A stretch of 64,000 bases of DNA from Paraconexibacter algicola (GCF_003044185.1 NZ_PYYB01000004.1:186001-250000); one strand, 5' to 3'; counted from the stretch's first letter, positions 1-9,624 are shown. Notes: a model not told the origin generated them from the letters alone. Numbers and translations: made by a program.

Positions 1-2136
1 CCGCTGACGGTCGAGGTCGAGGAGCGCCAGTACGCCGCGGGCAAGATCCCCGGCTCGTTCTTCAAGCGCGAGGGTCGCGCGGGCGAGAAGGCGATCCTCA
101 CCGCCCGCATGATCGACCGCCCGCTGCGCCCGCTCTTCCCCAAGGGCTGGCACCGGGAGACGCAGCTCGTCGCCGTGCCGATGAGCATCGACCACGAGCA
201 TCCCTACGACATCCTCGCGATGAACGGCGCGTCCGCCGCGCTGATGCTCTCGGACATCCCGATCCCGTTCCCGGTCGCCGCCGTGCGCATGGGCAAGATC
301 GACGGCAACTTCGTCATCAACCCGCCCGAGGCGTCCCTCGAGGACGACGGCGACTCGACGCTCGACCTCATCGTGTCGGGCTCCGAGGACGCCATCCTCA
401 TGGTCGAGGCGGGCGCCGACCAGATCCCCGAGGCCGAGATCCTCGACGCGCTCGACATCGCCCACGACGCGATCAAGAAGATCTGCGCGGCGCAGCGCGA
501 GCTGGCCGAGCAGTGCGGCAAGGAGAAGGTCGCCTTCGAGGCCAAGGGCGTCGACGAGGACCTCTACGCCAAGGTCAAGGCCGCGTACACCGACAAGCTC
601 GACGCCGCGACCTCCATCGTCGACAAGATGGAGCGCCAGGACGCGTCGAAGGCCGTCATCGAGGAGATCGTCGCGGAGTTCGGCGGCGACGAGTCCGCCG
701 ACGACCACGCCGAGCGCAAGGCCGCCGCGAAGGCCGCGGCCGCGAAGCTCGAGAAGTCGATCATCCGCGAGCGCATCGCCGTCCACAAGAAGCGCCCCGA
801 CGGTCGCGGCGAGAAGGAGATCCGCCAGATCACGATCGAGGCGGGCCCGCTGCCGCGCACCCACGGCTCGGCGCTGTTCACGCGCGGCCAGACGCAGGCG
901 ATGTCCGTCGTCGCGCTCGGCACGCTCAAGGAGGAGATGCGGCTCGACACGCTCGGCCTCCAGACCAACAAGTACTACTGGCACCACTACAACTTCCCGC
1001 CCTTCTCGGTCGGGGAGGCGGGCCGCATGGGCGGCCCCAAGCGCCGCGACATCGGCCACGGGGCGCTCGCCGAGCGCGCGCTCGCCGCGGTCGTGCCGTC
1101 GATCGAGGAGTTCCCGTACACGATCCGCGTCGTGTCCGACATCCTCGAGTCCAACGGCTCCTCGTCGATGGCGTCGGTCTGCGGCTCCTCGCTGTCGCTG
1201 ATGGACGCGGGCGTGCCGATCAAGGCGCCGGTCGCGGGCATCGCCATGGGCCTGATCAAGGAGGGCGACGACTACGTGGTCCTCACCGACATCGCCGGCG
1301 TCGAGGACCACCTCGGCGACATGGACTTCAAGGTCGCCGGCACCAAGGACGGCATCACCGCCCTGCAGATGGACATCAAGATCACGGGCGTGACCTTCGA
1401 CATCCTGCGTGACGCGCTCGCCCAGGCCAAGGAGGCCCGCGAGGACATCCTCGGCCAGATGGCCGCCGTGATCGAGGCGCCCCGCGAGGAGCTCTCGCAG
1501 TTCGCGCCGCGCATCGAGAAGATCAAGATCGACCAGGACAAGATCGGTCTGCTCATCGGCAAGGGCGGCGAGACGATCCGTGGCCTCTGCGACGAGTTCG
1601 ACTCGCAGATCACGGTCGAGGACGACGGCACCGTGCTGATCTACTCGGCCAACGGCGAGCTGGCCACCGCGCTCGTCGCGCGGATCCAGTCGATGACCAA
1701 GGAGGTCGAGATCGGCGACGAGTTCCCGACCGCGAAGGTCGTCAAGACGACGACGTTCGGCGCGTTCGTGGAGCTCGCCAAGGGCACCGACGGCCTGCTG
1801 CACATCAGCAACGTCTCCCCGGGCCAGCGCGTCGACACGGTCGAGGACGTCCTCAACAAGGGCGACGAGATCAGCGTCAAGGTCGTCGAGGTGGACCGCG
1901 AGCGCGGCCGCATCGGCCTGCGCCTCGCCGACGACCCGGAGATCGCCGGCAAGTCCAAGGAGGAGCTCGCCACGATCAAGGCCGAGCCCTCGCGCGGCGG
2001 CGGCGGTGGCGGGCGTGACCGCGGCGGCCGTGGCGGCCGTGACCGCGACCGCGGCGGCGACCGTGGCGGCGAGGGCCGGGGCTCCGGCCGCCCGCGCCAC
2101 CGCAGCCGCGGCGACAGCGACCCGGACCGCGGCTGA
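1..2136 (+). CDS. pnp: Polynucleotide phosphorylase, 5' partial
   Basis: PNPase is a phosphorolytic 3'-to-5' exoribonuclease that acts in cytoplasmic mRNA decay. The reading frame is open from base 1, so the true start lies upstream; 711 codons are present. The second RNase PH-like domain is plain, including a [19 protein letters not shown] stretch. A KH domain follows with the GXXG loop as IGKGGETI near codon 518, then an S1 domain at about codons 573-645 ([17 protein letters not shown]). The last 45 or so codons are an Arg/Gly/Asp-rich RGG-like tail that is absent from the short classical enzyme; similar basic tails occur in actinobacterial PNPases. It heads a forward run whose next gene, an M16 protease, starts 19 bases later. 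That pnp-protease pairing is common in bacteria. The assignment is secure. Confidence 0.97.
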   Translation, partial: PLTVEVEERQYAAGKIPGSFFKREGRAGEKAILTARMIDRPLRPLFPKGWHRETQLVAVPMSIDHEHPYDILAMNGASAALMLSDIPIPFPVAAVRMGKIDGNFVINPPEASLEDDGDSTLDLIVSGSEDAILMVEAGADQIPEAEILDALDIAHDAIKKICAAQRELAEQCGKEKVAFEAKGVDEDLYAKVKAAYTDKLDAATSIVDKMERQDASKAVIEEIVAEFGGDESADDHAERKAAAKAAAAKLEKSIIRERIAVHKKRPDGRGEKEIRQITIEAGPLPRTHGSALFTRGQTQAMSVVALGTLKEEMRLDTLGLQTNKYYWHHYNFPPFSVGEAGRMGGPKRRDIGHGALAERALAAVVPSIEEFPYTIRVVSDILESNGSSSMASVCGSSLSLMDAGVPIKAPVAGIAMGLIKEGDDYVVLTDIAGVEDHLGDMDFKVAGTKDGITALQMDIKITGVTFDILRDALAQAKEAREDILGQMAAVIEAPREELSQFAPRIEKIKIDQDKIGLLIGKGGETIRGLCDEFDSQITVEDDGTVLIYSANGELATALVARIQSMTKEVEIGDEFPTAKVVKTTTFGAFVELAKGTDGLLHISNVSPGQRVDTVEDVLNKGDEISVKVVEVDRERGRIGLRLADDPEIAGKSKEELATIKAEPSRGGGGGGRDRGGRGGRDRDRGGDRGGEGRGSGRPRHRSRGDSDPDRG

Positions 2137-2155
2137 GGCGGCGGACCCGGTCCCC

Positions 2156-3448
2156 GTGACCACGTTCGAGCACCGGCTCACCACGCTCGACTCCGGCGTG
2201 CGGATCGTGACCGAGGCCCTGCCCTCGGTCCGGTCCGCCGCCCTGGGGTTCTGGATCGGCACCGGCTCGTCGGGGGAGACCCACGACGAGGCGGGCCTGT
2301 CCCACCTCATCGAGCACATGCTGTTCCGCGGCAGCTCCCGCTACGAGTCGCTGGAGATCGACCAGATCTTCGACGGCTTCGGCGCGGAGCTGAACGCCGG
2401 GACGGGCAAGGAGACGACGTCCGTCTACACGCGGGTGCTCGACGAGCACTTCGGGACGGCGTTCGACGTCATGGCGGACATGGTCTGGCGCCCGCGCTTC
2501 GACGCGCAGGAGCTGGACGCCGAGCGCGAGATCGTGCTCGAGGAGATCGCCATGTACGAGGACGACCCGCAGGACAAGGTCTTCGACGTGCTCGGCGACG
2601 CCGTGTTCGGCGACCACCCGCTGGGCCGCGCGATCATCGGCCGGGCCGAGGTCGTCTCCGGCACGCCGGCGGAGGGCCTCGCGGCCTTCCACGCCGGCCG
2701 CTACACGCCCGGCAACGTCGTCGTGGCCGCCGCGGGTGCGGTCGACCACGACGCGATCGTCGAGCTCGTCCGCGCCGCCGAGGGCGGCGTGGCGGCGGGC
2801 GGGCCGGTGCCGTCCGCCCCGCCCGTGGGCGCGGCCGAGCAGCGGCTGCGCTTCCACGCCAAGGAGACCGAGCAGTACCACCTGTGTCTCGGCACGCACG
2901 GGATCGCCCGTGACGACGACCGCCGCTACGCGCTGCGGATCCTCGACACGATCCTCGGTGGCAGCTCGTCGTCGCGGCTGTTCGTCGAGGTCCGCGAGAA
3001 GCGCGGCCTCGCCTACTCGGTCTCGACGTTCTCCTCCGCGTACGCGCACGCCGGCCAGTTCGGCCTGTACGTCGGCACGCGGCCGGACAACGTCGAGAAG
3101 GCCCTGAAGGTCATCGGCGACGAGCTCTCGCGCGCGATCGAGGACCCGGCCACCGACGCCGAGCTGCAGCGCGCGAAGGAGAACGTGAAGGGCCGCATCG
3201 GCCTGTCGCTCGAGTCGACGACGGCCCGGATGAACCGGCTCGGCTCCGCGGTCCTGGCCGACATGCCGCTGCTGTCGCTCGACGAGATCATCGAGCGCCT
3301 CGACGCGGTCACCGTCGAGGACCTGCGTGCGCTCGCGGGCGAGCTCCTGGACCCGGCGCGGCTCAGCGCCGCCGGCGTCGGCGGCAGCGAGGAGACGTTC
3401 CGCGCCGGCCTCGCGCACGTCTCCCCGAGCCTGGCGGAGGCGGCGTGA
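2156..3448 (+). CDS. M16 family zinc metalloprotease
   Basis: This is a processing-peptidase-like (YmxG/PepR type) zinc protease of 430 residues. The inverted zinc motif HxxEH is present as H50-L-I-E53-H54, and a downstream ExxxxD-type acidic region (EIVLEEIAMYEDD) supplies the third ligand. The length fits a single-chain two-domain M16B enzyme. The C-terminal half has the family's R-G-L-A-Y-S-V motif (REKRGLAYSV). I chose GTG 2156 because homologues begin right at the TxFEHRLTTLDSGVRIVTE segment; the frame is open further upstream but overlaps pnp with low-complexity sequence. Its stop overlaps the dapB start as GTGA, so the two are probably translationally coupled. The natural substrate is unknown. 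Confidence 0.93.
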   Translation: MTTFEHRLTTLDSGVRIVTEALPSVRSAALGFWIGTGSSGETHDEAGLSHLIEHMLFRGSSRYESLEIDQIFDGFGAELNAGTGKETTSVYTRVLDEHFGTAFDVMADMVWRPRFDAQELDAEREIVLEEIAMYEDDPQDKVFDVLGDAVFGDHPLGRAIIGRAEVVSGTPAEGLAAFHAGRYTPGNVVVAAAGAVDHDAIVELVRAAEGGVAAGGPVPSAPPVGAAEQRLRFHAKETEQYHLCLGTHGIARDDDRRYALRILDTILGGSSSSRLFVEVREKRGLAYSVSTFSSAYAHAGQFGLYVGTRPDNVEKALKVIGDELSRAIEDPATDAELQRAKENVKGRIGLSLESTTARMNRLGSAVLADMPLLSLDEIIERLDAVTVEDLRALAGELLDPARLSAAGVGGSEETFRAGLAHVSPSLAEAA

Positions 3449-4143
3449 CCGCCGCGGCCGACCCGATCCGCGTCGGCGTCGCCGGCGCGGCGGGACGCAT
3501 GGGGGCGACCGTCGTCGCCGCCGTGCAGGGCGCGCCCGACATGGTGCTCGCCGGGCAGGCCGACCCGGCCCTCGGCGTGGCGCTCGAGGACATCCTCGGG
3601 GACGTCGACGTCGTCGTCGACTTCACCCAGCCGCACACCGCGACCGCCAACGCGCTCGCCTGCCTGCGGGCGGGCGTGCACGTCGTCATCGGGACCAGCG
3701 GCTTCGACCTGCAGCCGCTCGTCGACCACGGCCGCCAGGAGGCCGCCAACGGGGTGACGCCCAACGCGCTGTTCTGCCCGAACTTCGCGATCGGCGCCGT
3801 GCTGATGATGCAGTTCGCCGCCGAGGCCGCGAAGCACATGGTCAAGGCGGAGATCGTCGAGCTGCACCACGACAAGAAGCTCGACGCCCCGTCGGGCACG
3901 GCGGCGCGGACCGCCGGGATGATGGCCGAGGCGACCGGGGGCCAGGCGCCGCCGATCCACTCGGTGCGCCTGCCCGGTCTCGTCGCCCACCAGGAGGTCC
4001 TGTTCGGCGGCGTCGGCGAGACGCTGACGATCCGTCACGACTCGCTGGACCGCTCCTCGTTCATGCCGGGCGTGCTGCTCGCGGTCCGGAAGGTCGGCGG
4101 GCTGACGAGCTCCCCGGTCGTCGGCCTCGAGCACGTCCTGTGA
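3445..4143 (+). CDS. dapB: 4-hydroxy-tetrahydrodipicolinate reductase
   Basis: DapB reduces the DapA product with NAD(P)H to tetrahydrodipicolinate in the lysine/diaminopimelate pathway. The N-terminal Rossmann loop is GAAGRMG. The catalytic signature ELHHDKKLDAPSGTA lies at residues 139-153, with H141/H142 and K144/K145 as the expected acid/base and substrate-binding residues. The 232-residue length is slightly short but complete. The start GTG overlaps the protease stop by four bases, and the dapB stop overlaps the next gene in the same way. dapA is about 7 kb downstream and dapD, dapC, dapE and dapF are also in this window. Confidence 0.96.
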   Translation: MTAAADPIRVGVAGAAGRMGATVVAAVQGAPDMVLAGQADPALGVALEDILGDVDVVVDFTQPHTATANALACLRAGVHVVIGTSGFDLQPLVDHGRQEAANGVTPNALFCPNFAIGAVLMMQFAAEAAKHMVKAEIVELHHDKKLDAPSGTAARTAGMMAEATGGQAPPIHSVRLPGLVAHQEVLFGGVGETLTIRHDSLDRSSFMPGVLLAVRKVGGLTSSPVVGLEHVL

Positions 4144-4640
4144 CCGTCGCCCGCCCGCTCACCGTCGCCGACGCGCCGCACCTCGCGCGGATCCAGGTGC
4201 GTGCGTGGCACCACGCGTTCGGGGACGTCGTCCTGCCCGAGGAGACGCCGACGGTCGCCGACCAGACGGAGGCGTGGACGGTCGCGCTGACCGCCGACGT
4301 CGCCGGGTTCGCGGTGGACGTCGCCGACGTCGTCCGGGGCTTCGTCGCCTACGGCCTGGCGCGCGATCCGGACGCCCGCAACGACGGGCTGGGGGAGATC
4401 TACGCGCTGTTCGTCGACCCGACCGCCCAGGGCGCCGGGATCGGCGGGCTGCTGCTGCGCGAGGCGGTCGGCGCGCTGCGCTTCCGCGGCTTCGACGGCG
4501 CCGTGCTGTGGACGCTGGAGGCGGCGCTGGCCCGCGAGATGTACGAGCGCCACGGCTGGGTGCAGGACATCGAGGCGGTCCCGGACCACGGGGTCCTCGG
4601 CGTGCCGGAGGTCCGCTACCGGCTGGAGCCGCTGGCGTGA
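4140..4640 (+). CDS. GNAT family N-acetyltransferase
   Basis: The protein has 166 residues and the GNAT fold pattern: an N-terminal RPLTVADAPHLARIQVRAW helix, the central strand GEIYALFVDPTAQGAGIGGLLL with the acetyl-CoA pyrophosphate loop (Q-G-A-G-I-G), and the C-terminal W-x-L-E-x-x-A-R-x-x-Y-E-R-H-G-W segment typical of the family. It should transfer an acetyl group from acetyl-CoA to an unknown amine. It starts at a GTG that overlaps the dapB stop (GTGA), and its own stop overlaps the next gene's GTG. It therefore looks like part of the pnp-dapB transcript. The substrate cannot be inferred from the sequence. Confidence 0.88.
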   Translation: MTVARPLTVADAPHLARIQVRAWHHAFGDVVLPEETPTVADQTEAWTVALTADVAGFAVDVADVVRGFVAYGLARDPDARNDGLGEIYALFVDPTAQGAGIGGLLLREAVGALRFRGFDGAVLWTLEAALAREMYERHGWVQDIEAVPDHGVLGVPEVRYRLEPLA

Positions 4641-5059
4641 CCCCGGCGCTCCCGCGGCCGGGGGCGGGCACACCGCTCGTCGCGGTGACCGACCACGCCG
4701 CGGAGCGCTTCCGCCAGCGCGTCGGCAGCCGCACCGGCGCGGTCGACGTCAAGCCCGAGGTCGTCGCGCGCGTCGCCCGCGCCTGGGCGGCAGGACGGGT
4801 CCTGGACCGTGCGCCCGCGGGCGCGACCGGGGCACGTGGGTCGCACTACGTCCGCGATGCCCGCGACCGCGGCGTGCTCTACGTCTGTCGCGACGCGGAC
4901 GGCGAGCTGCTCGTCATCACGCTCTGGGAGGACCCGGACGCCGCCGGGCCCGGGGGCGGCCCGCGTGTGCCGCGCCGGTTCACCGACGCGCTGAAGGACA
5001 CCGATCACGTGGTCGTCGACCGTCGCCCCGAGGACCGCGGGCGGGGTCGTGGCCGCTGA
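4637..5059 (+). CDS. Hypothetical protein, DUF4258-like
   Basis: I do not recognise a firm family for this 140-residue protein. Near its start it carries TDHAAERFRQRVGSR, which resembles the H-A-x-x-R-x-x-x-R helix of DUF4258-type proteins, small alpha/beta proteins sometimes found near toxins. The middle has GSHYVRDARDRGVLYVCRDADGELLVITLWE, a beta-hairpin-like stretch consistent with that fold. The start GTG overlaps the GNAT stop, and the 3' end overlaps the next gene by 11 bases, so it is co-transcribed. A metabolic accessory role is as likely as any toxin role; no antitoxin partner is visible. Confidence 0.7.
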   Translation: MTPALPRPGAGTPLVAVTDHAAERFRQRVGSRTGAVDVKPEVVARVARAWAAGRVLDRAPAGATGARGSHYVRDARDRGVLYVCRDADGELLVITLWEDPDAAGPGGGPRVPRRFTDALKDTDHVVVDRRPEDRGRGRGR

Positions 5060-5471
5060 GCCGCAGGTGCGGCTCGGGGCGCTGGCCCCGGAGTCGCTCG
5101 CCCCGGCCGTGCTCGCGCTGGTCCGTGCCGGGGCGGCCCGCGAGCCCGTGCTCGCCCGTGACCTGAGCGCCACGGTCGTGCTGCGCTTCCTCGAGGGGTT
5201 CCCGGCGGTGCGCCTGGAGTTCACCGGCGCGTCGGTCACCGTCGGCGACCACGAGGTGCTCGGTGCTCCGCGGTCGGTCGACCTCACGGTCACGGGCCGC
5301 CTCCCGGACGTCCTGCTGCTCGTCTCCGTCCCGCAGGCCGCGGGGCTGCCGCTGCCGTCCGGTCCGCGGGGTCGCGCCGCCGTCGCGCGGCTCGCCGACG
5401 GGCGCATCGAGCTCGACGGACCGCTGCGTCTCGGCCGCCGGCTGCTGACGCTGCTGGCGATCCCGGCCTGA
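5049..5471 (+). CDS. Hypothetical protein, SCP2-like fold
   Basis: This 140-residue protein starts at GTG 5049 inside the previous gene. The pattern of short hydrophobic strands (TVVLRFLEGFPAVRLEF, then VDLTVTGRLPDVLLLV) and the late RIELDGPLRLGRRLLTLLAI segment recall the sterol carrier protein 2 / alkyl-sulfatase C-terminal fold, which binds lipids. This is a resemblance only. There is no signal peptide or membrane segment. It is the last gene of the forward run that began with pnp, and it converges with a reverse gene across a hairpin. Confidence 0.68.
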   Translation: MAAEPQVRLGALAPESLAPAVLALVRAGAAREPVLARDLSATVVLRFLEGFPAVRLEFTGASVTVGDHEVLGAPRSVDLTVTGRLPDVLLLVSVPQAAGLPLPSGPRGRAAVARLADGRIELDGPLRLGRRLLTLLAIPA

Positions 5472-5485
5472 CCGGTCGGGACCGG
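5472..5485. terminator. Convergent hairpin terminator
   Basis: CCGGTC and GACCGG form a perfect six-base stem around GG. It lies directly after the stop of the SCP2-like gene and four bases before the stop of the converging reverse gene, so it can serve both strands. No U-tract follows, as is usual for hairpin terminators in GC-rich actinobacteria. Confidence 0.5.
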
Positions 5486-5489
5486 CCCG

Positions 5490-5828
5490 TCAGCCGACCT
5501 CGACGCCCGCGACGATCGACCGCTGCCCGGGGGTGGAGCAGCCCCACGCGTTCGCGCCGCTCATCACCGCGGTGGGACGGCAGCGCCAGCGCACGCCCCG
5601 GTAGCTGACCGTGACCGAGCGGGAGAATGCCGTCGTGCTCGAGCGCCAGTAGCGGCCGAGGACGGCGCGGGCCGTGCGGCAGGAGACGGAGCCCTTCGTC
5701 ACCGAGACCGCGACGCGGGCGTCGGTGAACGGGCGCTTGACGGACCCGCAGGAGCGGTCCTGCGCGGCCGCGCCCGCCGGGGTGGCGAGGACCGCGGTCG
5801 CGACGGCGAGGAGCAGCAGGCGACGCAT
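5490..5828 (-). CDS. Small secreted cysteine-bearing protein
   Basis: The 112-residue product begins with a clear signal peptide (MRRLLLLAVATAVLATPAGA, then AAQ), so the mature protein of about 90 residues should be exported. The mature part has four cysteines, in SCGS, SCRT, RCRP and GCST contexts, enough for two disulfides. It has a run of short strands such as RSVTVSYRGVRWRC. I recognise no family. I chose the ATG at 5828 over an upstream in-frame start because the signal peptide begins there and a purine-rich AGGAGGGG stretch lies upstream. It sits alone between converging and co-directional neighbours. Confidence 0.75.
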   Translation of the reverse strand: MRRLLLLAVATAVLATPAGAAAQDRSCGSVKRPFTDARVAVSVTKGSVSCRTARAVLGRYWRSSTTAFSRSVTVSYRGVRWRCRPTAVMSGANAWGCSTPGQRSIVAGVEVG

Positions 5829-5874
5829 GCCGCCGTCGTGCCCCTCCTCGCCGCGCCGCAAACGCGCGGCCGGG

Positions 5875-6642
5875 TCAGGCGCGCAGCTTGTAGCCGGACC
5901 GGAACAGGCGGTAGTTCACGGTCACGAGCGCCGCGACCGCGAGCGTCAGCAGCCCGAGCGACAGGGCGATGTTCGCCTCCGAGTAGCCGATGAACCCGTA
6001 CCGGACGAGGTTGATCATGTAGTAGACCGGGTCGATGTGGGTGAGCGTCTGGAAGGGCTCGTCCAGCAGCGACGCGGAGTAGAACACCCCGCCGAGGAAG
6101 ATCAGCGGCGTCAGCACGAACGTCTGGGCGAACGACACGTCGTCGAACTGCTCGGCACGCACGCCGACCAGGACGCCGAGCTGCGCGAAGAACATCCCGA
6201 CCAGGAACAGCGACGGGATCAGCACGAGCGGGTGCTCGATCGGGATGCCGATGAGGATCGAGCTCGCCAGGAACGTCAGCGACGCGACGAGCATCCCGCG
6301 CAGGAAGCCCCCGAACGTGAACGCGAACAGGAGCTCCAGCGGGGAGGCGGGGGAGGAGAGCTGGTCGTCGATCGCGCCCTGCATCTTCTGCTGGAGGATC
6401 GACGACGAGTTGTTGGAGAAGGCGTTCATCGCCCAGGCCATCATGATCAGGCCGGGCACGATGAAGACGACGTAGTCGACGCCGTGCAGCTGGTCGATGC
6501 GCGACCCGAGCGCCGCACCGAACACGCTGATGTAGAGGAACGTCTCCAGCAGCGGGGCACCGAGCGTCTGGCGCTTGATCTTCATGAAGCGGTTGACCTC
6601 GCGCCGCAGCAGCGCGAAGAAGCGGATCTGCGCCGTGCTCAT
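5875..6642 (-). CDS. ABC-2 type transporter permease
   Basis: The 255-residue integral membrane protein has about six hydrophobic segments and the ABC2_membrane pattern: a cytoplasmic N-terminus with R-F-F-A-L-L-R-R-E, a first segment near LLETFLYISVFGAALG, and a late GGVFYSASLLDE loop followed by INLVRYGFIGY. It is the permease of an exporter. It starts at an ATG that overlaps the stop of the upstream ATPase gene (ATGA). The pair resembles DrrAB/NodIJ exporters for drugs, lipids or polysaccharide precursors. The cargo is not predictable. Confidence 0.93.
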   Translation of the reverse strand: MSTAQIRFFALLRREVNRFMKIKRQTLGAPLLETFLYISVFGAALGSRIDQLHGVDYVVFIVPGLIMMAWAMNAFSNNSSSILQQKMQGAIDDQLSSPASPLELLFAFTFGGFLRGMLVASLTFLASSILIGIPIEHPLVLIPSLFLVGMFFAQLGVLVGVRAEQFDDVSFAQTFVLTPLIFLGGVFYSASLLDEPFQTLTHIDPVYYMINLVRYGFIGYSEANIALSLGLLTLAVAALVTVNYRLFRSGYKLRA

Positions 6643-7421
6643 CGCAGCACCGCCTCGGCGCCCGCGCTGCGCGAGAGCTCCTGCCGGCCGACGAGCTTCA
6701 GGTACGCGTCCTCCAGCGAGCTGGTCTCGTACTGCCGCGCGAGCTCCTGGTGGGTGCCCTCGGCGACGATCTCCCCGCCGTTGATGAAGGCGATGCGGTT
6801 GCACAGCTGCTCCGCCTCCTCGAGGTAGTGGGTCGTCAGGAGGATCGTCGTGCCCTCGGCGTTGATCTTCTGGACGTAGTGCCAGAGCTCCAGGCGCAGC
6901 TCGATGTCGACGCCCGCGGTGGGCTCGTCGAGGATCAGCAGCCTCGGGCGGTGCATCAGCGCCCGCGCGAGCACGAGCCGGCGCTTCATGCCACCGGACA
7001 GCGTGCGGCTGCGGTCGTCCTTCTTCGCGGTGAGCGAGAACGCGTCGAGCAGCTCCTTCGTGCGCTCGCGACGGTCCTTCTTGCTCATCCCGAAGTAGCC
7101 GCCGTGGTAGTCGAGCGTCTCCTCGAGCGTCAGGAACCAGTCGATGTTCAGCTCCTGCGGGGAGAGGCCGACAGCAGCGCGCGCCTCGCGGTAGTCGTGG
7201 ACCGCATCGTGGCCGAAGACGCGGATGTCACCGGCGGTCGGGGTCGCGAGCCCGGTGGTGCAGTGGATGAGGGTGGACTTGCCGGCGCCGTTGGGACCCA
7301 GCAGCCCGAAGAACTCGCCGTCGGGGATCTCCAGGGAGACGCCCTTCAGCGCCTGGGTGCCGGTCTTGTACGTCTTGACCAGGTCGGTGATCCGCAGGGC
7401 GGGGGGAGGGGGAGCAGTCAT
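6639..7421 (-). CDS. ABC transporter ATP-binding protein
   Basis: This 260-residue nucleotide-binding subunit has Walker A GPNGAGKS, a Q-loop in SPQELN, the signature LSGGMKRRL, Walker B LLILDEP and an H-loop in LLTTHY. The LSGGMKRR variant and the TAGVDIELR D-loop are typical of DrrA/CcmA-type ATPases that pair with ABC-2 permeases. The adjacent downstream gene is that permease. Upstream, a TTGACC hexamer overlaps the recD2 stop region, followed after 19 bases by TACCGT, which ends ten bases before the start codon; this is a plausible promoter with almost no 5' leader. Confidence 0.95.
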   Translation of the reverse strand: MTAPPPPALRITDLVKTYKTGTQALKGVSLEIPDGEFFGLLGPNGAGKSTLIHCTTGLATPTAGDIRVFGHDAVHDYREARAAVGLSPQELNIDWFLTLEETLDYHGGYFGMSKKDRRERTKELLDAFSLTAKKDDRSRTLSGGMKRRLVLARALMHRPRLLILDEPTAGVDIELRLELWHYVQKINAEGTTILLTTHYLEEAEQLCNRIAFINGGEIVAEGTHQELARQYETSSLEDAYLKLVGRQELSRSAGAEAVLR

Positions 7422-7458
7422 TGCACGTACAACGGTACGCCCTCGAGTGCGCTTGAGG

Positions 7459-9594
7459 TCAAGCGGCGACGAGACCGGCGAGCCGCGTGTGCCGCGTCGT
7501 CGCGTCGCGCCGACCCGCCGCGATCTGCAGCGCCGACGGGTCGCCGACCAGGACGCACACCCGTTCGGCGCGGGTGATCGCCGTGTACAGCAGGTTGCGC
7601 GTGAGCATGATCGCGTGCCCGCGGAACAGCGGCACGACGACCGCCTTGGCCTGCGATCCCTGCGCCTTGTGGACGCTCGTGGCGTAGGCGAGCTTCAGCG
7701 TCCCGACCGACGCGACCGGCAGGCTCAGCGTGCGCCCGTCGTCACCGCGCATGATCACCAGCGAGCGCTCGGTGTCGTTGTCGACGAGCACCCCGAGCTC
7801 GCCGTTCATCAGCTCGTGCTCGTGGTCGTTTTTCGTCTGCAGCACGCGGTCGCCGATCCGCAGCGCCGTCCCCGGGATCGCCTTGCCGTGCGGGTTCAGG
7901 CGGCGGCGCAGCTCCTCGTTGAAGGCGTCGATCCCCAGCGGCCCCTTGTGCATGGGCGCGAGGATCTGCACGTCCCCGACCGGGTGCAGCTCGTAGTGGG
8001 ACGGCAGCCGGGTGGCGGCGAGATCGCAGATCTCCGCGAACGCGGCCGCCGCCTGCGGGCGCTGGATGAGGAAGAAGTCGCGCAGGTCGCCCTCGCCCGG
8101 CACGGTCGGCAGCGGCTCCCCGTGGTTCATGGCGTGCGCCGCCCGGACGATGAGCGAGCGGGCGGCCTGCCGGAAGATCGCGGTCAGCCGCGTGGTCGGG
8201 ACCACGCCGGAGTCGATGAGGTCCTCCAGGACGCGGCCGGGGCCGACCGGGGCGAGCTGGTCGACGTCGCCGACGAGCAGCACGTGGGTGGCGGGGCCGA
8301 CCGCGTCGAACAGCGCGCCCGCGAGCCGCACGTCGAGCATCGACGCCTCGTCGACGATGAGCACGTCGGCGCCCGGGATCGGATCCTCGTGGTCGCGCGT
8401 GAAGCCCTCGCCGGGCACGTACTCCAGCAACCGGTGGATCGTCGTCGCGTCGACGCCCGCGACCTCGGCGAGCCGGCGCGCCGCCTTGCCGGTGGGCGCG
8501 CACAGCCGGACCTTCGCGGCGCCCTCGCGCAGGACGTCGACGAGCGCGCGCATCGCGGAGCTCTTGCCGGTTCCCGGCCCGCCGGTGAGGATCGACAGCC
8601 GGTGCGCGAGCGCGAGCTCGACGGCACCCCACTGCTCGTCGGTCGGCGTGAACGGCCCGCCGGTCGGCCGGGCCGGCTCCTCGCGCAGCTCCAGGACGGG
8701 CTCGGCGGTGGCGAGCTCGTGGGCGTGCCGGGCGAGGCGCCGCTCGATCGCGGCGAGCCGCGCCTCGGCGACGCGGTCGTCCTCGTCGATCTCGATCAGG
8801 CCCTGCGCGGCGAGCACGTCGACGCGGGCGGCGGCGTCGACGTCCAGCAGCTCGGCGGCGCGCGCCAGGAGCGCGGCCCGCGGGAGGTAGCAGTGCCCGT
8901 CGAGCTCGGCGAGGTCGAGCGCGTGCAGCAGGCCCGCGTCCAGGCGCCCCTCGCTGTCGGCGGGCGTGCCGAGCGCGCGGGCGAGCGCGTCGGCGGTGCG
9001 GAAGCCGATCCCGTCCATCTGCGTGAGCGCGTACGGGTCGGCGCGCAGCTGCTCGATCGCGCCCGCGCCGAAGACCCGGTAGATCCGTGCCGCGACCGAC
9101 GCGGGGACGCCGTGCGTCTCGAGGAACAGGCGCACCGCGCGCAGGGCCCCCTGGTCCTCCCAGGAGGCGACGGCCTCGCGGACCTTCGCCCGGCCGATCC
9201 CGGGGACCTCCAGGAGCCGGGCGCGCGGGTCGGCGTCCACGACGGTGAGGACGTCGTCGCCGTGGCGCTCGTGCAGCCACAGCGCGCCCTTGGGGCCGAC
9301 GTGCTTGATCGCCCCGAGGTACGCGCGGATCGCCTGGCCGCTGACCGGCTCCTGCACGACGACCCGCCGGGCGTGGAACTGGCGGCCGTGCTTGGGGTGC
9401 TCGCGCCAGTCGCCGCCGAGCTCGACCGCCTCGCCCTCGTGGACGTGCCCGAGCGGCCCGGTGATCGTCGCCTGCTCCCCGTCCGGGGTGCGGCCGACGA
9501 CGACCGCGAAGTCGCCGTCGTCGGCGCGCCAGCGGACCGCGACGATCTCGGCGGTGATCGTGTCGGGGGAGGGCGGCGCGACGGGGTCCGGCAC
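7459..9594 (-). CDS. recD2: RecD2-type ATP-dependent DNA helicase
   Basis: This 711-residue SF1B 5'-to-3' helicase matches stand-alone RecD2. It has an N-terminal OB-like region (ITGPLGHVHEGEAVELGG), tandem helix-hairpin-helix-like segments (LEVPGIGRAK and QMDGIGFRTAD), Walker A GGPGTGKSS, Walker B VLIVDEASMLD, and a C-terminal SH3/UvrD_C_2 part ending in TSVHKAQGSQ and YTAITRAE. RecD2 is used outside RecBCD in replication-fork and repair work. No recB or recC is nearby. The reverse-strand gene is followed by the ABC exporter; its stop lies within the exporter's putative -35 box. Confidence 0.95.
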   Translation of the reverse strand: MPDPVAPPSPDTITAEIVAVRWRADDGDFAVVVGRTPDGEQATITGPLGHVHEGEAVELGGDWREHPKHGRQFHARRVVVQEPVSGQAIRAYLGAIKHVGPKGALWLHERHGDDVLTVVDADPRARLLEVPGIGRAKVREAVASWEDQGALRAVRLFLETHGVPASVAARIYRVFGAGAIEQLRADPYALTQMDGIGFRTADALARALGTPADSEGRLDAGLLHALDLAELDGHCYLPRAALLARAAELLDVDAAARVDVLAAQGLIEIDEDDRVAEARLAAIERRLARHAHELATAEPVLELREEPARPTGGPFTPTDEQWGAVELALAHRLSILTGGPGTGKSSAMRALVDVLREGAAKVRLCAPTGKAARRLAEVAGVDATTIHRLLEYVPGEGFTRDHEDPIPGADVLIVDEASMLDVRLAGALFDAVGPATHVLLVGDVDQLAPVGPGRVLEDLIDSGVVPTTRLTAIFRQAARSLIVRAAHAMNHGEPLPTVPGEGDLRDFFLIQRPQAAAAFAEICDLAATRLPSHYELHPVGDVQILAPMHKGPLGIDAFNEELRRRLNPHGKAIPGTALRIGDRVLQTKNDHEHELMNGELGVLVDNDTERSLVIMRGDDGRTLSLPVASVGTLKLAYATSVHKAQGSQAKAVVVPLFRGHAIMLTRNLLYTAITRAERVCVLVGDPSALQIAAGRRDATTRHTRLAGLVAA

Positions 9595-9624
9595 CCGTCG
9601 AGGGTAGCGGCGGTCCCGGCGGGC

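Noticed and set aside
1976-3418. Reverse open frame opposite the M16 protease
   Set aside because: High GC keeps antisense frames open; the composition is arginine, glycine and leucine-rich without hydrophobic cores, while the forward frame has the HxxEH motif.
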